Positions 1 to 6,691 of a stretch of 9,081 bases of DNA are shown here, piece after piece. Under the pieces are notes generated by a model. It was not told where the DNA came from. It saw nothing but the letters and a program-made list of their open reading frames with translations, and did no database searches. Numbering within the stretch: position 1 is the first letter of the stretch; each line of letters opens with the position of its first letter. Origin of the DNA: Deinococcus sp. (GTDB taxonomy: Bacteria; Deinococcota; Deinococci; Deinococcales; Deinococcaceae). The stretch covers positions 1 to 9,081 of the forward strand of contig JAQBPF010000324.1 in the NCBI GenBank assembly GCA_028287665.1, given 5' to 3'. The position numbers and the translations under genes were made by a program.

Positions 1-45
1 GCATACGGAGGGCAGCTTTCTTTACCTGATACCGTTTTTAATAAT

Positions 46-570
46 TTAGCCGCAGATTACTACGGGAATCCCCTGAGGACCGACGAGCGTATTACTCTGA
101 ATGCCATAAGCATCAAAGCCATAAATATTAACGAAAGTGGTCCCCTGATTGACTGGATTGACAATGATGGCCTGAGGCTTCACAGACTGTGCAGAAACTC
201 CAGATTTTGTCAGGCTCAGGGGTGCCATGCCAGGTTGGAATACATAGTTGAAGACATCGCGTCCTGAGTAGTCAGGCGAGAAGACCGACGTACGTTTCTC
301 TACAGTCGTGTTATTACTGCCTTGAAATTGCACTGCCAATTGAGAAAGCGGGCCGTTCCAACTAACGTCCATGTAAACCGTAGTTGCGCGGTCATTGCAG
401 ATTACGTATTCGGGCTTTAGGCCACCGTTTCCATCAGGAACATTTCTGTACCAGTCAGTGGTGTAGGAGTTGAGAGCAGTGATTGTCAGTGGGCCGCCAA
501 TATCAACGCTGCCACCGCAACTTGCCAACGCTGCACTTAATCCGACCAGACCTAGCAACAATTTTTTCAT
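46..570 (-). CDS. small lipoprotein of unknown function
   Basis: Predicted exported lipoprotein of 174 residues; I do not recognise the family. The N-terminus is a typical type II signal peptide: two lysines, a hydrophobic stretch, then a lipobox L-A-S-C with the lipidated cysteine at residue 18. The mature part is short, polar and rich in Thr, Val, Asn and Gly, which suggests a single beta-sandwich or Ig-like domain. It has only two further cysteines, C58 (in YVICND) and C173 (in VVICG at the very end), which could form a disulfide joining an early and the last strand. The frame stays open upstream to 723. I chose ATG at 570 because the signal peptide starts there and GAGGG lies 11 bases upstream, while the upstream residues are charged and unlike a signal. 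GC is about 48% over 61-360, well below the neighbours, which suggests recent acquisition. No partner gene is adjacent. Confidence 0.8.
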   Translation of the reverse strand: MKKLLLGLVGLSAALASCGGSVDIGGPLTITALNSYTTDWYRNVPDGNGGLKPEYVICNDRATTVYMDVSWNGPLSQLAVQFQGSNNTTVEKRTSVFSPDYSGRDVFNYVFQPGMAPLSLTKSGVSAQSVKPQAIIVNPVNQGTTFVNIYGFDAYGIQSNTLVGPQGIPVVICG

Positions 571-593
571 GTCTCTACTGTCCCTCATGAAAC

Positions 594-631
594 TGATGTG
601 GACGTGATGTGGCCTTAAGGTGCCTTGAGAT
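594..631. repeat. short direct repeats upstream of the lipoprotein gene
   Basis: TGATGTGG occurs at 594-601 and again at 605-612, an exact 8-bp direct repeat with an 11-bp period (about one helical turn). It is followed directly by an imperfect tandem pair, GCCTTAAGGT (612-621) and GCCTTGAGAT (622-631), with 8 of 10 bases matching. The block begins 24 bp upstream of the lipoprotein ATG. Helically phased direct repeats are typical of activator or response-regulator binding sites, but no promoter hexamers could be fixed around them, so the role is inference. Confidence 0.35.
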
Positions 632-768
632 TCTCGTCTCATCTGGGGGTTAGTGTGAGTAATCCTCATTTTGTTGCTCAGCCCAGTGAACAAGTTGTCA
701 TTTAGCGGGTCTTTAGTCTTCACTCATGCGGCACATTTGAGACAGTCGCGCTACACTTGCGCCTAAGC

Positions 769-1920
769 ATGGCCAGCGTTGATCCTCAAGTTGTTTTCGT
801 CGTCTCGCGGGACCGCACCCGTGCGTCTCTTCTCGCACCCAGTCTTCCTTCTGCCGAAGTGCTGTACATCAGTGATGCGGAAACACTGCTGCGTGAAGCG
901 CATGTGAGACCGCCTCATGTGGTGTTGCTGTACACCGATACGCCCGGTGTGCCGCTGGCTCAGGTGCTTCCGTTGCTGCGCCAACGTGCCGAGCTGGCAG
1001 GCACGCACTGGCTGGCCGTTGGCACGCAGGGACTGGGGGCGCTGCTGGTGGCCGGGGCCGACGCACTGATCAGCGATACCACGCCTCTGGAGGCCGTAGT
1101 CACGCAGGTCAAAACGCTGTTGGGGCGGGTGCAGCAGTACCAGGACAACCTGGAACGGGTGATGCAGTTGCAGCGCCGCATGGACACCTGGGAACATGAG
1201 GAACGGATTCGGGACCAGTTGGTACATATGCTGGTGCACGACCTCAAAAACCCGATTGCTGCTGTGATGGGGCTGCTGGAAGTGGTCGAAGACGATGCCC
1301 GTGTGCCGGACGATTCCCGCGACCTGATCAAGGTGGCCCGTGATGAAACCCAGCATTTGCTCCACCTGGCCGTCAATATGTTGGATGTCCGCAAGATTCA
1401 GGCCGGAAAAATGCACCTGCGCCGAGAACTGATGTTCAGCCCGATGTTTACCGAAGTGATCGAGCTGGCGCGTGGTGACGTGGGCAGCGGCCTGCGTGAC
1501 CGGCATGTGCGGGTCGAAGTGGAACCCGGCCTCAGTCCGGCCAGTGCCGACCCGGAAATTCTGCGCCGCGTGATGGCCAACCTGATCAGCAATGCCATGA
1601 AGCACACCACCACCGGGGGCGTCATCACGCTGATCGTGCGGCAGGGCAAAGAAGATGTGCAGTTCCTGATCCGCGATGATGGCGAGGGCATTCCCGCCGA
1701 AGACATTCCTAACCTGTTCGCGGCCTTCGAGCAGAGCCGCCTCACGCTGCACGGGCGCTTTGATACGGGTATGGGACTTGCTTTTTGTAAGCTGGCCATC
1801 GAAGAACACGGCGGCACGATTGTCGTCGAATCCGAGCGGGGCAAGGGCGCCACCTTTACCTTTACGCTGCCCCTTGCCCAGGACGGCGACGACGAGGATT
1901 TTGCAGAACTGCTGAACTGA
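769..1920 (+). CDS. orphan sensor histidine kinase with pseudo-receiver N-terminal domain
   Basis: Cytoplasmic two-component histidine kinase of 383 residues with no signal peptide or membrane segment. Residues about 5-120 follow the length and alternating beta/alpha pattern of a receiver domain, but the phosphoacceptor position is degenerate (LLYTDTPG, Tyr55, with an Asp at 57) and the conserved C-terminal Lys is absent (ISDTTP). A charged, probably coiled-coil linker (about 120-150) leads to the HisKA H-box HDLKNP with phospho-acceptor His157. The HATPase_c domain shows the N-box (NLISNAMKH, about 271-279), the DDGEGIP motif (303-309), an F-box (LFAAFEQ) and the G2 box DTGMGL (332-337), so the catalytic core looks complete. 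The frame also allows TTG at 757. ATG 769 is preferred although neither start has a Shine-Dalgarno sequence. A -10-like TACACT (752-757) lies 11 bases before the ATG, compatible with a very short leader. No response regulator is adjacent, so its partner is unknown. Confidence 0.92.
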   Translation: MASVDPQVVFVVSRDRTRASLLAPSLPSAEVLYISDAETLLREAHVRPPHVVLLYTDTPGVPLAQVLPLLRQRAELAGTHWLAVGTQGLGALLVAGADALISDTTPLEAVVTQVKTLLGRVQQYQDNLERVMQLQRRMDTWEHEERIRDQLVHMLVHDLKNPIAAVMGLLEVVEDDARVPDDSRDLIKVARDETQHLLHLAVNMLDVRKIQAGKMHLRRELMFSPMFTEVIELARGDVGSGLRDRHVRVEVEPGLSPASADPEILRRVMANLISNAMKHTTTGGVITLIVRQGKEDVQFLIRDDGEGIPAEDIPNLFAAFEQSRLTLHGRFDTGMGLAFCKLAIEEHGGTIVVESERGKGATFTFTLPLAQDGDDEDFAELLN

Positions 1921-1961
1921 ATCTGTACCGGAGCCTCAGTTGGCCGGGAAGAAGGCCCCCG

Positions 1962-1998
1962 GTCGCCATCTGCGGTGGCCCGACGAGCCCTATTTTTA
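1962..1998 (+). terminator. possible weak terminator after the kinase gene
   Basis: An imperfect hairpin pairs GTCGCCA (1962-1968) with TGG (1976-1978) and CGAC (1981-1984), with a two-base bulge. It is followed seven bases later by ATTTTTA (1992-1998). Its position 40-80 bases after the kinase stop and before the next gene's ribosome binding site fits a terminator, but the stem is short and interrupted. Confidence 0.25.
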
Positions 1999-2058
1999 CC
2001 TTCTCCATACGGTTCCCCCTCTGGTCGGCTGGGGCGCGTTAGGCTGGCCTCCAACCAC

Positions 2059-2065
2059 AAGGAGG
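2059..2065 (+). promoter_or_regulatory. strong Shine-Dalgarno of the acuI-like gene
   Basis: AAGGAGG, a near-perfect anti-16S match, lies nine bases before ATG 2075. It is the strongest ribosome binding site in the window, in contrast to the kinase and tetR genes, which lack one. Confidence 0.8.
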
Positions 2066-2074
2066 ACGTAGCCT

Positions 2075-3076
<1,002 letters not shown>

Positions 3077-3116
3077 CCACCTTCGGGCGTTGAAGGCGAG
3101 GAGCGCCGTAAAGGCT

Positions 3117-3149
3117 GGGCCAGGAACGCACCATCAGCGTTCCTGGCCC
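3117..3149. terminator. bidirectional hairpin terminator between convergent genes
   Basis: Perfect 13-bp inverted repeat: GGGCCAGGAACGC (3117-3129) pairs with GCGTTCCTGGCCC (3137-3149) around the 7-base loop ACCATCA. It lies 40 bp after the acuI-like stop and 24 bp after the protease stop on the other strand, so it can serve both convergent genes. Neither side carries a long T-run (only CTTT-type tracts), so termination may rely on the very stable stem. Confidence 0.75.
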
Positions 3150-3173
3150 CTGGTCTGTGACCGCTTTAAAGGC

Positions 3174-5312
3174 TCAGTTGCCGACTGTCAGCGTTCCCAG
3201 ATCGGTGCTGGGGTTGGCTGGGCCAAGATTTACGCTCCGTTCGACCTGGGGCTCGCCCACCTCTCCGTACACACCGTTGCTGTTGAGGTCACGCCCGGCC
3301 ACCGCCCGGAACGTGCCGTTGGGCAGCAGAGCGCTGAAGCGGCCCAGGCTGTCCAACACGGGTTGATAGGCGTTGCCCGCGGCATCCTGAAGGCGCAGGC
3401 CCACGCTACTGCTGGTGGCCGGGGCGTTCAGGGCGGCGGCGGCATTGATCATGCCGAACCCGAACTGTGGGTCGCGTCCTGCCGCGCCGAGGTCGGTGGC
3501 GGTGGCGTTCATGCGGGCCAGCGTATCGGCGGCGGTGCTGGTCACGCCTTTGCTGATCAGCAGGGCGGCCAACGCTGCCACCTGCGGCGCCGCCTGACTG
3601 GTGCCCGATTCGGGCATATAGGTCGGCTGGTTCAGGCCGTAATCCCATCCGGTCGAAAAAATCATGTCAGGAAAAGTGATGCCGTTGATGGTCCCACCGT
3701 TGAAGGTGGTCGGCGTGTAGGGATCAGTTCCGCCGGGGGCGCTGAGCTGCACGGCTCCATAGGCGCTGCTGTAGGTGGCGTGTGCCGGGGCGCTGGCACC
3801 CGACAGAGACACGCTGCCCACCGAGACGGCGGCCTCACAGGCGGCAGGATAGTTGGGCACGTTGTTTCCGGCGTTGCCAGCGGCGGCAACGACCAGGGCC
3901 CCGGCGCTGCGGGCCTCGGCAATCGCCTCACACATGGGCGCGGCAGTTTCCGCAGAAATCTCTCCACCCAGGCTCAGGTTCATGACCTGTGCCGGATGAG
4001 GATTGACGGTGCGCACGCCGTTGACCAGCACACTCTGGCCCGCCGCATAGCGTACGGAGAGGGCCACGTCGGCCAGCGTAATATCTCCCTTCGCATCGAT
4101 GGCCCGGATCGGCAGCACCTTGATGGGTGCCAGGTAAGACGCGCCGACGACGCCACTGGTGCTGCACGCGTCGCAGCCTACCGGGGCGATGGTGCCCCAA
4201 CGCGCCGCAATGATGCCGGTCACGTGTGTGCCGTGGCTGTCTATGGCCCGACTCTGTACCCGCTCGGGCGTGCTGGGGTCGGTGGGGTCGGTGTCCATGC
4301 TGTTGCCGTCGCCGTTGGTGGGGTCGCTCAGCACGTCCAGCGCTCCTTCACCGGGCTTCCAGAGCTGCCCGGCGAGGTCCGGGTGGTCAAAGCGGACGCC
4401 CGTATCAATCACGGCCACTGTTACAGGCCGGGTATAGCTGCCGCCCTCCATATCGCGCCAGACGGCTCCGTAGCCCAGCAGCGGAAAGGCCCATTGCAGG
4501 CCTGCGTATTGGTCGGCCGGGACCACTGGCCCAGCAGCCTGTTGGCGCAACACCGCGTTGGGTACGGCATATTCCACGTTCGGGTCAGCCCGCAACGCCT
4601 CCAGGGCGGCGGCTGTATCCGCAGTCTCCAGCACGATGCTGCGGCCTCCCAGATTCCGGCGGGCAGCAGGCGAGATGCCCAACCGGTTCAGCACGGCGGC
4701 AGAGCGCTGCACACTCTGTGACTGGCCCGTCTGCGCGGCACTGCTCAACGTGGCCCCTGCCAGGGCTGCACCGTGAACAGCGGCAGACCTGTACTTGACG
4801 ATCACACCCCGCGCTTCTGCCGCCGCTCCACCTGACCCACCAGAAGGCCCTGCAAGAGGCTGTGCCGTTATCTGTGCGTCGGTGCCGCTGGCCTTCAGGC
4901 TTTGGGCGGTCTGGCCGTCCACGACGCGGCCAGTGAGGGTGTAATTGTTTGCGTTTACCGTCCAGATGGCTGTGCCGCTGTTGGTCCCCGAAGTCCAGCT
5001 GAGGGTCAGATCACTGCTGAGCTTGGGCATGTTGGCCGCCGTCTGGGGCACCAGGGCCCGGTACGCCGTCACAGTCACGTTCACGTCTCCGGTTCCCGAC
5101 AGCGCCGAGACACTGAGCCAGTCGGGCACGTTGACCACCCTCCAGGTGCCTTTAAAGGCCTGCTTGGCGGTACCGGAGATGTCGGTACTCAGGTTGATGG
5201 TCTGGTCGCTGAGACTGGACGGCAGAACGGGTTCAGTCGGTTGCAGGCAGGCCGTCAGCGAGAGGGTCAGCAGCGCAGCAAGAGGCGAACGCAGATGCGG
5301 GGAGCGTTTCAT
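3174..5312 (-). CDS. S8 family subtilisin-like serine protease, lipoprotein
   Basis: Exported subtilase of 712 residues. A basic N-terminus and hydrophobic stretch end in the lipobox L-T-A-C (Cys22), so it is probably lipid-anchored at the envelope. Residues about 30-135 look like an all-beta, BACON- or Ig-like domain. Residues about 165-255 resemble an I9-type propeptide/inhibitor and end in PNVEYAVPN. The peptidase domain has catalytic Asp303 (VAVIDTGVRFDHPDL), His360 (DSHGTHVTG), oxyanion Asn480 (VVAAAGN) and Ser572 (ESGTSQAAPQ), so it should be active. About 57 residues separate Asp and His; the insert is acidic (GDGNSMDTDPTDP) and may bind calcium, as in other bacterial secreted subtilases. 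Cys380/383 and Cys461/492 could form disulfides. The C-terminal 75 residues form a small beta domain with an EF-hand-like loop, DLNSNGVYGE (675-684). The residue after Ser572 is Gln, not the usual Met. ATG 5312 is chosen for the signal peptide; no clear Shine-Dalgarno is seen. Substrates are unknown; nutrition or turnover of envelope proteins is plausible. Confidence 0.95.
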   Translation of the reverse strand: MKRSPHLRSPLAALLTLSLTACLQPTEPVLPSSLSDQTINLSTDISGTAKQAFKGTWRVVNVPDWLSVSALSGTGDVNVTVTAYRALVPQTAANMPKLSSDLTLSWTSGTNSGTAIWTVNANNYTLTGRVVDGQTAQSLKASGTDAQITAQPLAGPSGGSGGAAAEARGVIVKYRSAAVHGAALAGATLSSAAQTGQSQSVQRSAAVLNRLGISPAARRNLGGRSIVLETADTAAALEALRADPNVEYAVPNAVLRQQAAGPVVPADQYAGLQWAFPLLGYGAVWRDMEGGSYTRPVTVAVIDTGVRFDHPDLAGQLWKPGEGALDVLSDPTNGDGNSMDTDPTDPSTPERVQSRAIDSHGTHVTGIIAARWGTIAPVGCDACSTSGVVGASYLAPIKVLPIRAIDAKGDITLADVALSVRYAAGQSVLVNGVRTVNPHPAQVMNLSLGGEISAETAAPMCEAIAEARSAGALVVAAAGNAGNNVPNYPAACEAAVSVGSVSLSGASAPAHATYSSAYGAVQLSAPGGTDPYTPTTFNGGTINGITFPDMIFSTGWDYGLNQPTYMPESGTSQAAPQVAALAALLISKGVTSTAADTLARMNATATDLGAAGRDPQFGFGMINAAAALNAPATSSSVGLRLQDAAGNAYQPVLDSLGRFSALLPNGTFRAVAGRDLNSNGVYGEVGEPQVERSVNLGPANPSTDLGTLTVGN

Positions 5313-5345
5313 TGTGCTCAGATTCGCACACTCGGGTTACTCCAG

Positions 5346-5369
5346 ACTGACAAATCTGCACTGACAAAT
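5346..5369. repeat. perfect 10-bp direct repeat in the protease / DUF2227 divergent gap
   Basis: ACTGACAAAT occurs at 5346-5355 and 5360-5369, exact copies with a 14-bp period. They lie in the 75-bp gap between the divergent protease and DUF2227 genes. On the minus strand each copy contains TTGTCA, a fair -35 match, so the repeat may be duplicated promoter elements for the protease, an operator, or both. No convincing -10 box was found with correct spacing. Confidence 0.5.
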
Positions 5370-5387
5370 TTGGCTGGAGCGTGCATC

Positions 5388-5927
5388 ATGGGCGGCGTGC
5401 CCAGTGGACGAGTTCATAATCTGATCAATATTGCCGTGTATGCCGTGGTGGCAGGCGGCGTTCTGATCGCTTCCAACCAGCAGAGGGCGGACGTGACGGC
5501 CACGCAGGCGCTGTATTTCACCCTGGCCTACTTTGCCGGAACCTTCCTGCTCTCGCCTGACCTCGATCTGGCGGAGGGACAGGTGGACAGCAAGCGGCGT
5601 TGGGGGGTATTGGGGTTTTTGTGGGCCCCCTACGGCATGATGTTCAGCCACCGGGGGCTCTCTCATACCTGGGTCCTGGGACCACTGACCCGGCTGGCCT
5701 ACCTGGCCATCATGGTAGGCATCGTGGCCGGACTGCTCTTCTTCCTGTGGCCCGGACTCCGCCTGCCCGCCCTGCCGCAGCCCTTCATTCTCGCCGACCT
5801 CTGGCCTGCGCTGCTGCCGCCCCTGCTGGGCTATTACCTCAGCCAGTGGCTTCACCTGATTGCCGATGGCGTGCGCCCAGACCACGGCATGCGGCACGGC
5901 CTCAAAAAGATTCGCAGGCGGTTCTAG
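5388..5927 (+). CDS. DUF2227-family putative metal-binding membrane protein
   Basis: Protein of 179 residues resembling the DUF2227 family of uncharacterised metal-binding membrane proteins found in Deinococcus and cyanobacteria; the biochemical role is unknown. It opens with the family-type GVPSGRVHN (His10), then has a SPDLDL motif (Asp58, Asp60), FSHRGLSHT (His88, His93) and QWLHLIADG (His156, Asp160). The last resembles His/Asp ligands also seen in YdjM/LexA-regulated hydrolase-like membrane proteins. About four hydrophobic segments are visible (around 15-30, 42-56, 100-121 and 136-152), and the C-terminus is basic (KKIRRRF). Together the His and Asp residues could form a metal site at the membrane. 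The same frame is open far upstream over the antisense of the protease. ATG 5388 is chosen because GGAG (5376-5379) sits eight bases before it and homologues begin near PSGR. The gene ends only 24 bp from the convergent tetR stop. Confidence 0.82.
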   Translation: MGGVPSGRVHNLINIAVYAVVAGGVLIASNQQRADVTATQALYFTLAYFAGTFLLSPDLDLAEGQVDSKRRWGVLGFLWAPYGMMFSHRGLSHTWVLGPLTRLAYLAIMVGIVAGLLFFLWPGLRLPALPQPFILADLWPALLPPLLGYYLSQWLHLIADGVRPDHGMRHGLKKIRRRF

Positions 5928-5951
5928 CGGGCCACCGTCTGCACCGAGTGG

Positions 5952-6560
5952 TCAGGACAACACGCCCTGTAACCCGGCATTGATAAAGCGGTCCAATGTA
6001 GAGGCCAGCCGGGCAATATCGGCAGCGCTCAGGCGGTTGTTGACCGCGTTGGTGGCCATGCCCTGCAGCAACTGACTGATGCAGGCCAGTAAAAAAGGCT
6101 GTCTGGACGTGCCCTGTGGGGGCGGAAAGTGGGTTTCCAGACGGCGTTCCAGTTCTGTCAGTACGGCCTGCCGCCGCGCCGCGAACACCGGGCCACCACC
6201 GCTTTGCAGCAGGGTCAGCAGGGCGCGTTCATTGACCAGCAGCAAAAACAGCTCGCCAAAGGGCCGGGCATTGGCGTCGGTGGCCCGCAGATTGGCCAGA
6301 AAGGGGGCCAAGCGCGTTTCAAATTCGGCCAGTCGGGCATCCAGCAGCGCCGTCAGAACCGCTTCGGTAGACGTGAAATAGGCGTAGATGGTGGGCCGCG
6401 ACACTCCCAGATGGCTGGCCAGATCGCCCATAGACACGGCCTCAAAACCGCGCGAGGTGAACAGCGTCTCGCTGCCGTCCAGAATTTGCTGGCGGCGGTC
6501 GGCACTGGGCAGGCGGCGGCGGGCGTCCGGCGGCCTTGGAGAGGGCAGGGAAGAGGACAT
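5952..6560 (-). CDS. TetR/AcrR family transcriptional repressor
   Basis: One-component regulator of 202 residues, the usual TetR length. The N-terminal DNA-binding domain spans about residues 20-66: RRQQILDGSETLF, then the helix-turn-helix GDLASHLGVSRPTIYAYF (about 45-62), which is the classic TetR signature. The C-terminal ligand/dimer domain is all-helical and not diagnostic of a ligand. It is divergent from the YhgE-like gene, an arrangement in which TetR proteins usually repress themselves and the neighbour. The shared gap carries palindromes that fit such a repressor. ATG 6560 is chosen because no Shine-Dalgarno precedes it, while a -10/-35 pair is placed so that transcription would begin at about the A of the ATG (leaderless). 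The N-terminal 20 residues are Pro/Ser/Arg-rich and may be a flexible DNA-contacting tail. The inducer is unknown; a hydrophobic drug or lipid is a guess. Confidence 0.93.
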   Translation of the reverse strand: MSSSLPSPRPPDARRRLPSADRRQQILDGSETLFTSRGFEAVSMGDLASHLGVSRPTIYAYFTSTEAVLTALLDARLAEFETRLAPFLANLRATDANARPFGELFLLLVNERALLTLLQSGGGPVFAARRQAVLTELERRLETHFPPPQGTSRQPFLLACISQLLQGMATNAVNNRLSAADIARLASTLDRFINAGLQGVLS

Positions 6561-6566
6561 AGGATT

Positions 6567-6595
6567 AGGCTACCACGTTCCTGACAGAGTGTCAC
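6567..6595 (-). promoter_or_regulatory. leaderless promoter of the tetR gene
   Basis: Read on the minus strand: -35 GTGACA (6595-6590, five of six to TTGACA), a 17-bp spacer, then -10 TAGCCT (6572-6567, TANNNT type). Six bases separate the -10 from ATG 6560, so the start site should fall on or next to the A of the start codon. Leaderless mRNAs with this -10 spacing are common in Deinococcus. The lack of any Shine-Dalgarno supports this. Confidence 0.65.
6582..6594. promoter_or_regulatory. putative TetR operator 1 (TGACA-N3-TGTCA)
   Basis: Perfect palindrome with 5-bp arms, TGACA-GAG-TGTCA. It covers most of the -35 box (6590-6595) and the upstream part of the spacer of the tetR promoter, so bound repressor would block tetR transcription. 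The same palindrome recurs at 6633-6645. Assignment to the adjacent TetR is inference from position and repetition. Confidence 0.6.
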
Positions 6596-6611
6596 TTGAC
6601 AGATTGACAGA
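6596..6611 (+). repeat. tandem TTGACAGA repeat
   Basis: Two exact copies of TTGACAGA, 6596-6603 and 6604-6611, lie between the two palindromes and share their TGACA core. Each copy starts with the consensus -35 hexamer TTGACA, so one or both may also be the -35 of the divergent YhgE-like gene. Confidence 0.6.
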
Positions 6612-6632
6612 TAGGGGTCATGCTGCTGCTAT
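6596..6632 (+). promoter_or_regulatory. likely promoter region of the YhgE-like gene
   Basis: Two consensus -35 boxes TTGACA (6596-6601 and 6604-6609) each have a mediocre -10 at 17-bp spacing: CATGCT (6619-6624) and TGCTAT (6627-6632), each three of six to TATAAT. Either would start transcription around 6631-6639, at or just before operator 2. The region is likely, but which pair is used cannot be decided from sequence. Confidence 0.35.
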
Positions 6633-6645
6633 TGACAGGTTGTCA
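6633..6645. promoter_or_regulatory. putative TetR operator 2 (TGACA-N3-TGTCA)
   Basis: Second perfect copy of the palindrome, TGACA-GGT-TGTCA, centred 51 bp from operator 1 and 47 bp upstream of the YhgE-like ATG. A wider overlapping palindrome ACAGGT-TGTC-ACCTGT spans 6635-6650. A repressor here would sit on or just after the predicted start site of the YhgE-like gene. Confidence 0.55.
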
Positions 6646-6691
6646 CCTGTACCTCCCCGTTCTCCTCCCTTTTTGCCCCCGAGGTTTCCCT

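Noticed and set aside
571..723. 51-residue N-terminal extension of the lipoprotein frame
   Set aside because: It is charged and polar and would bury the signal peptide and lipobox internally; it also covers the repeat block that looks regulatory.
763..1809. 348-codon minus-strand open frame opposite the kinase
   Set aside because: The His/Gln-rich composition and lack of domain are typical of an antisense shadow; the kinase motifs on the plus strand are decisive.
3090..4721. 543-codon plus-strand open frame opposite the protease gene
   Set aside because: It is antisense to an unmistakable subtilase, has shadow-like composition (Gly, His, Arg and Ala rich, no domain) and no ribosome binding site. 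It is a by-product of high GC third positions.
4902..5387. N-terminal extension of the DUF2227 frame across the protease antisense
   Set aside because: The extension overlaps the protease gene and its start region, while ATG 5388 has a good Shine-Dalgarno and begins at the family's conserved PSGR segment.
5928..5951. Terminator between the convergent DUF2227 and tetR genes
   Set aside because: Only 24 bases separate the genes. A 4-bp CCAC/GTGG pairing is visible (5932-5952) but no stable stem or T-run.
6620..6691. 24-residue hydrophobic N-terminal extension of the YhgE-like protein
   Set aside because: It runs through the likely promoter and operator 2 and has no ribosome binding site at ATG 6620; GAGG before ATG 6692 fits better.
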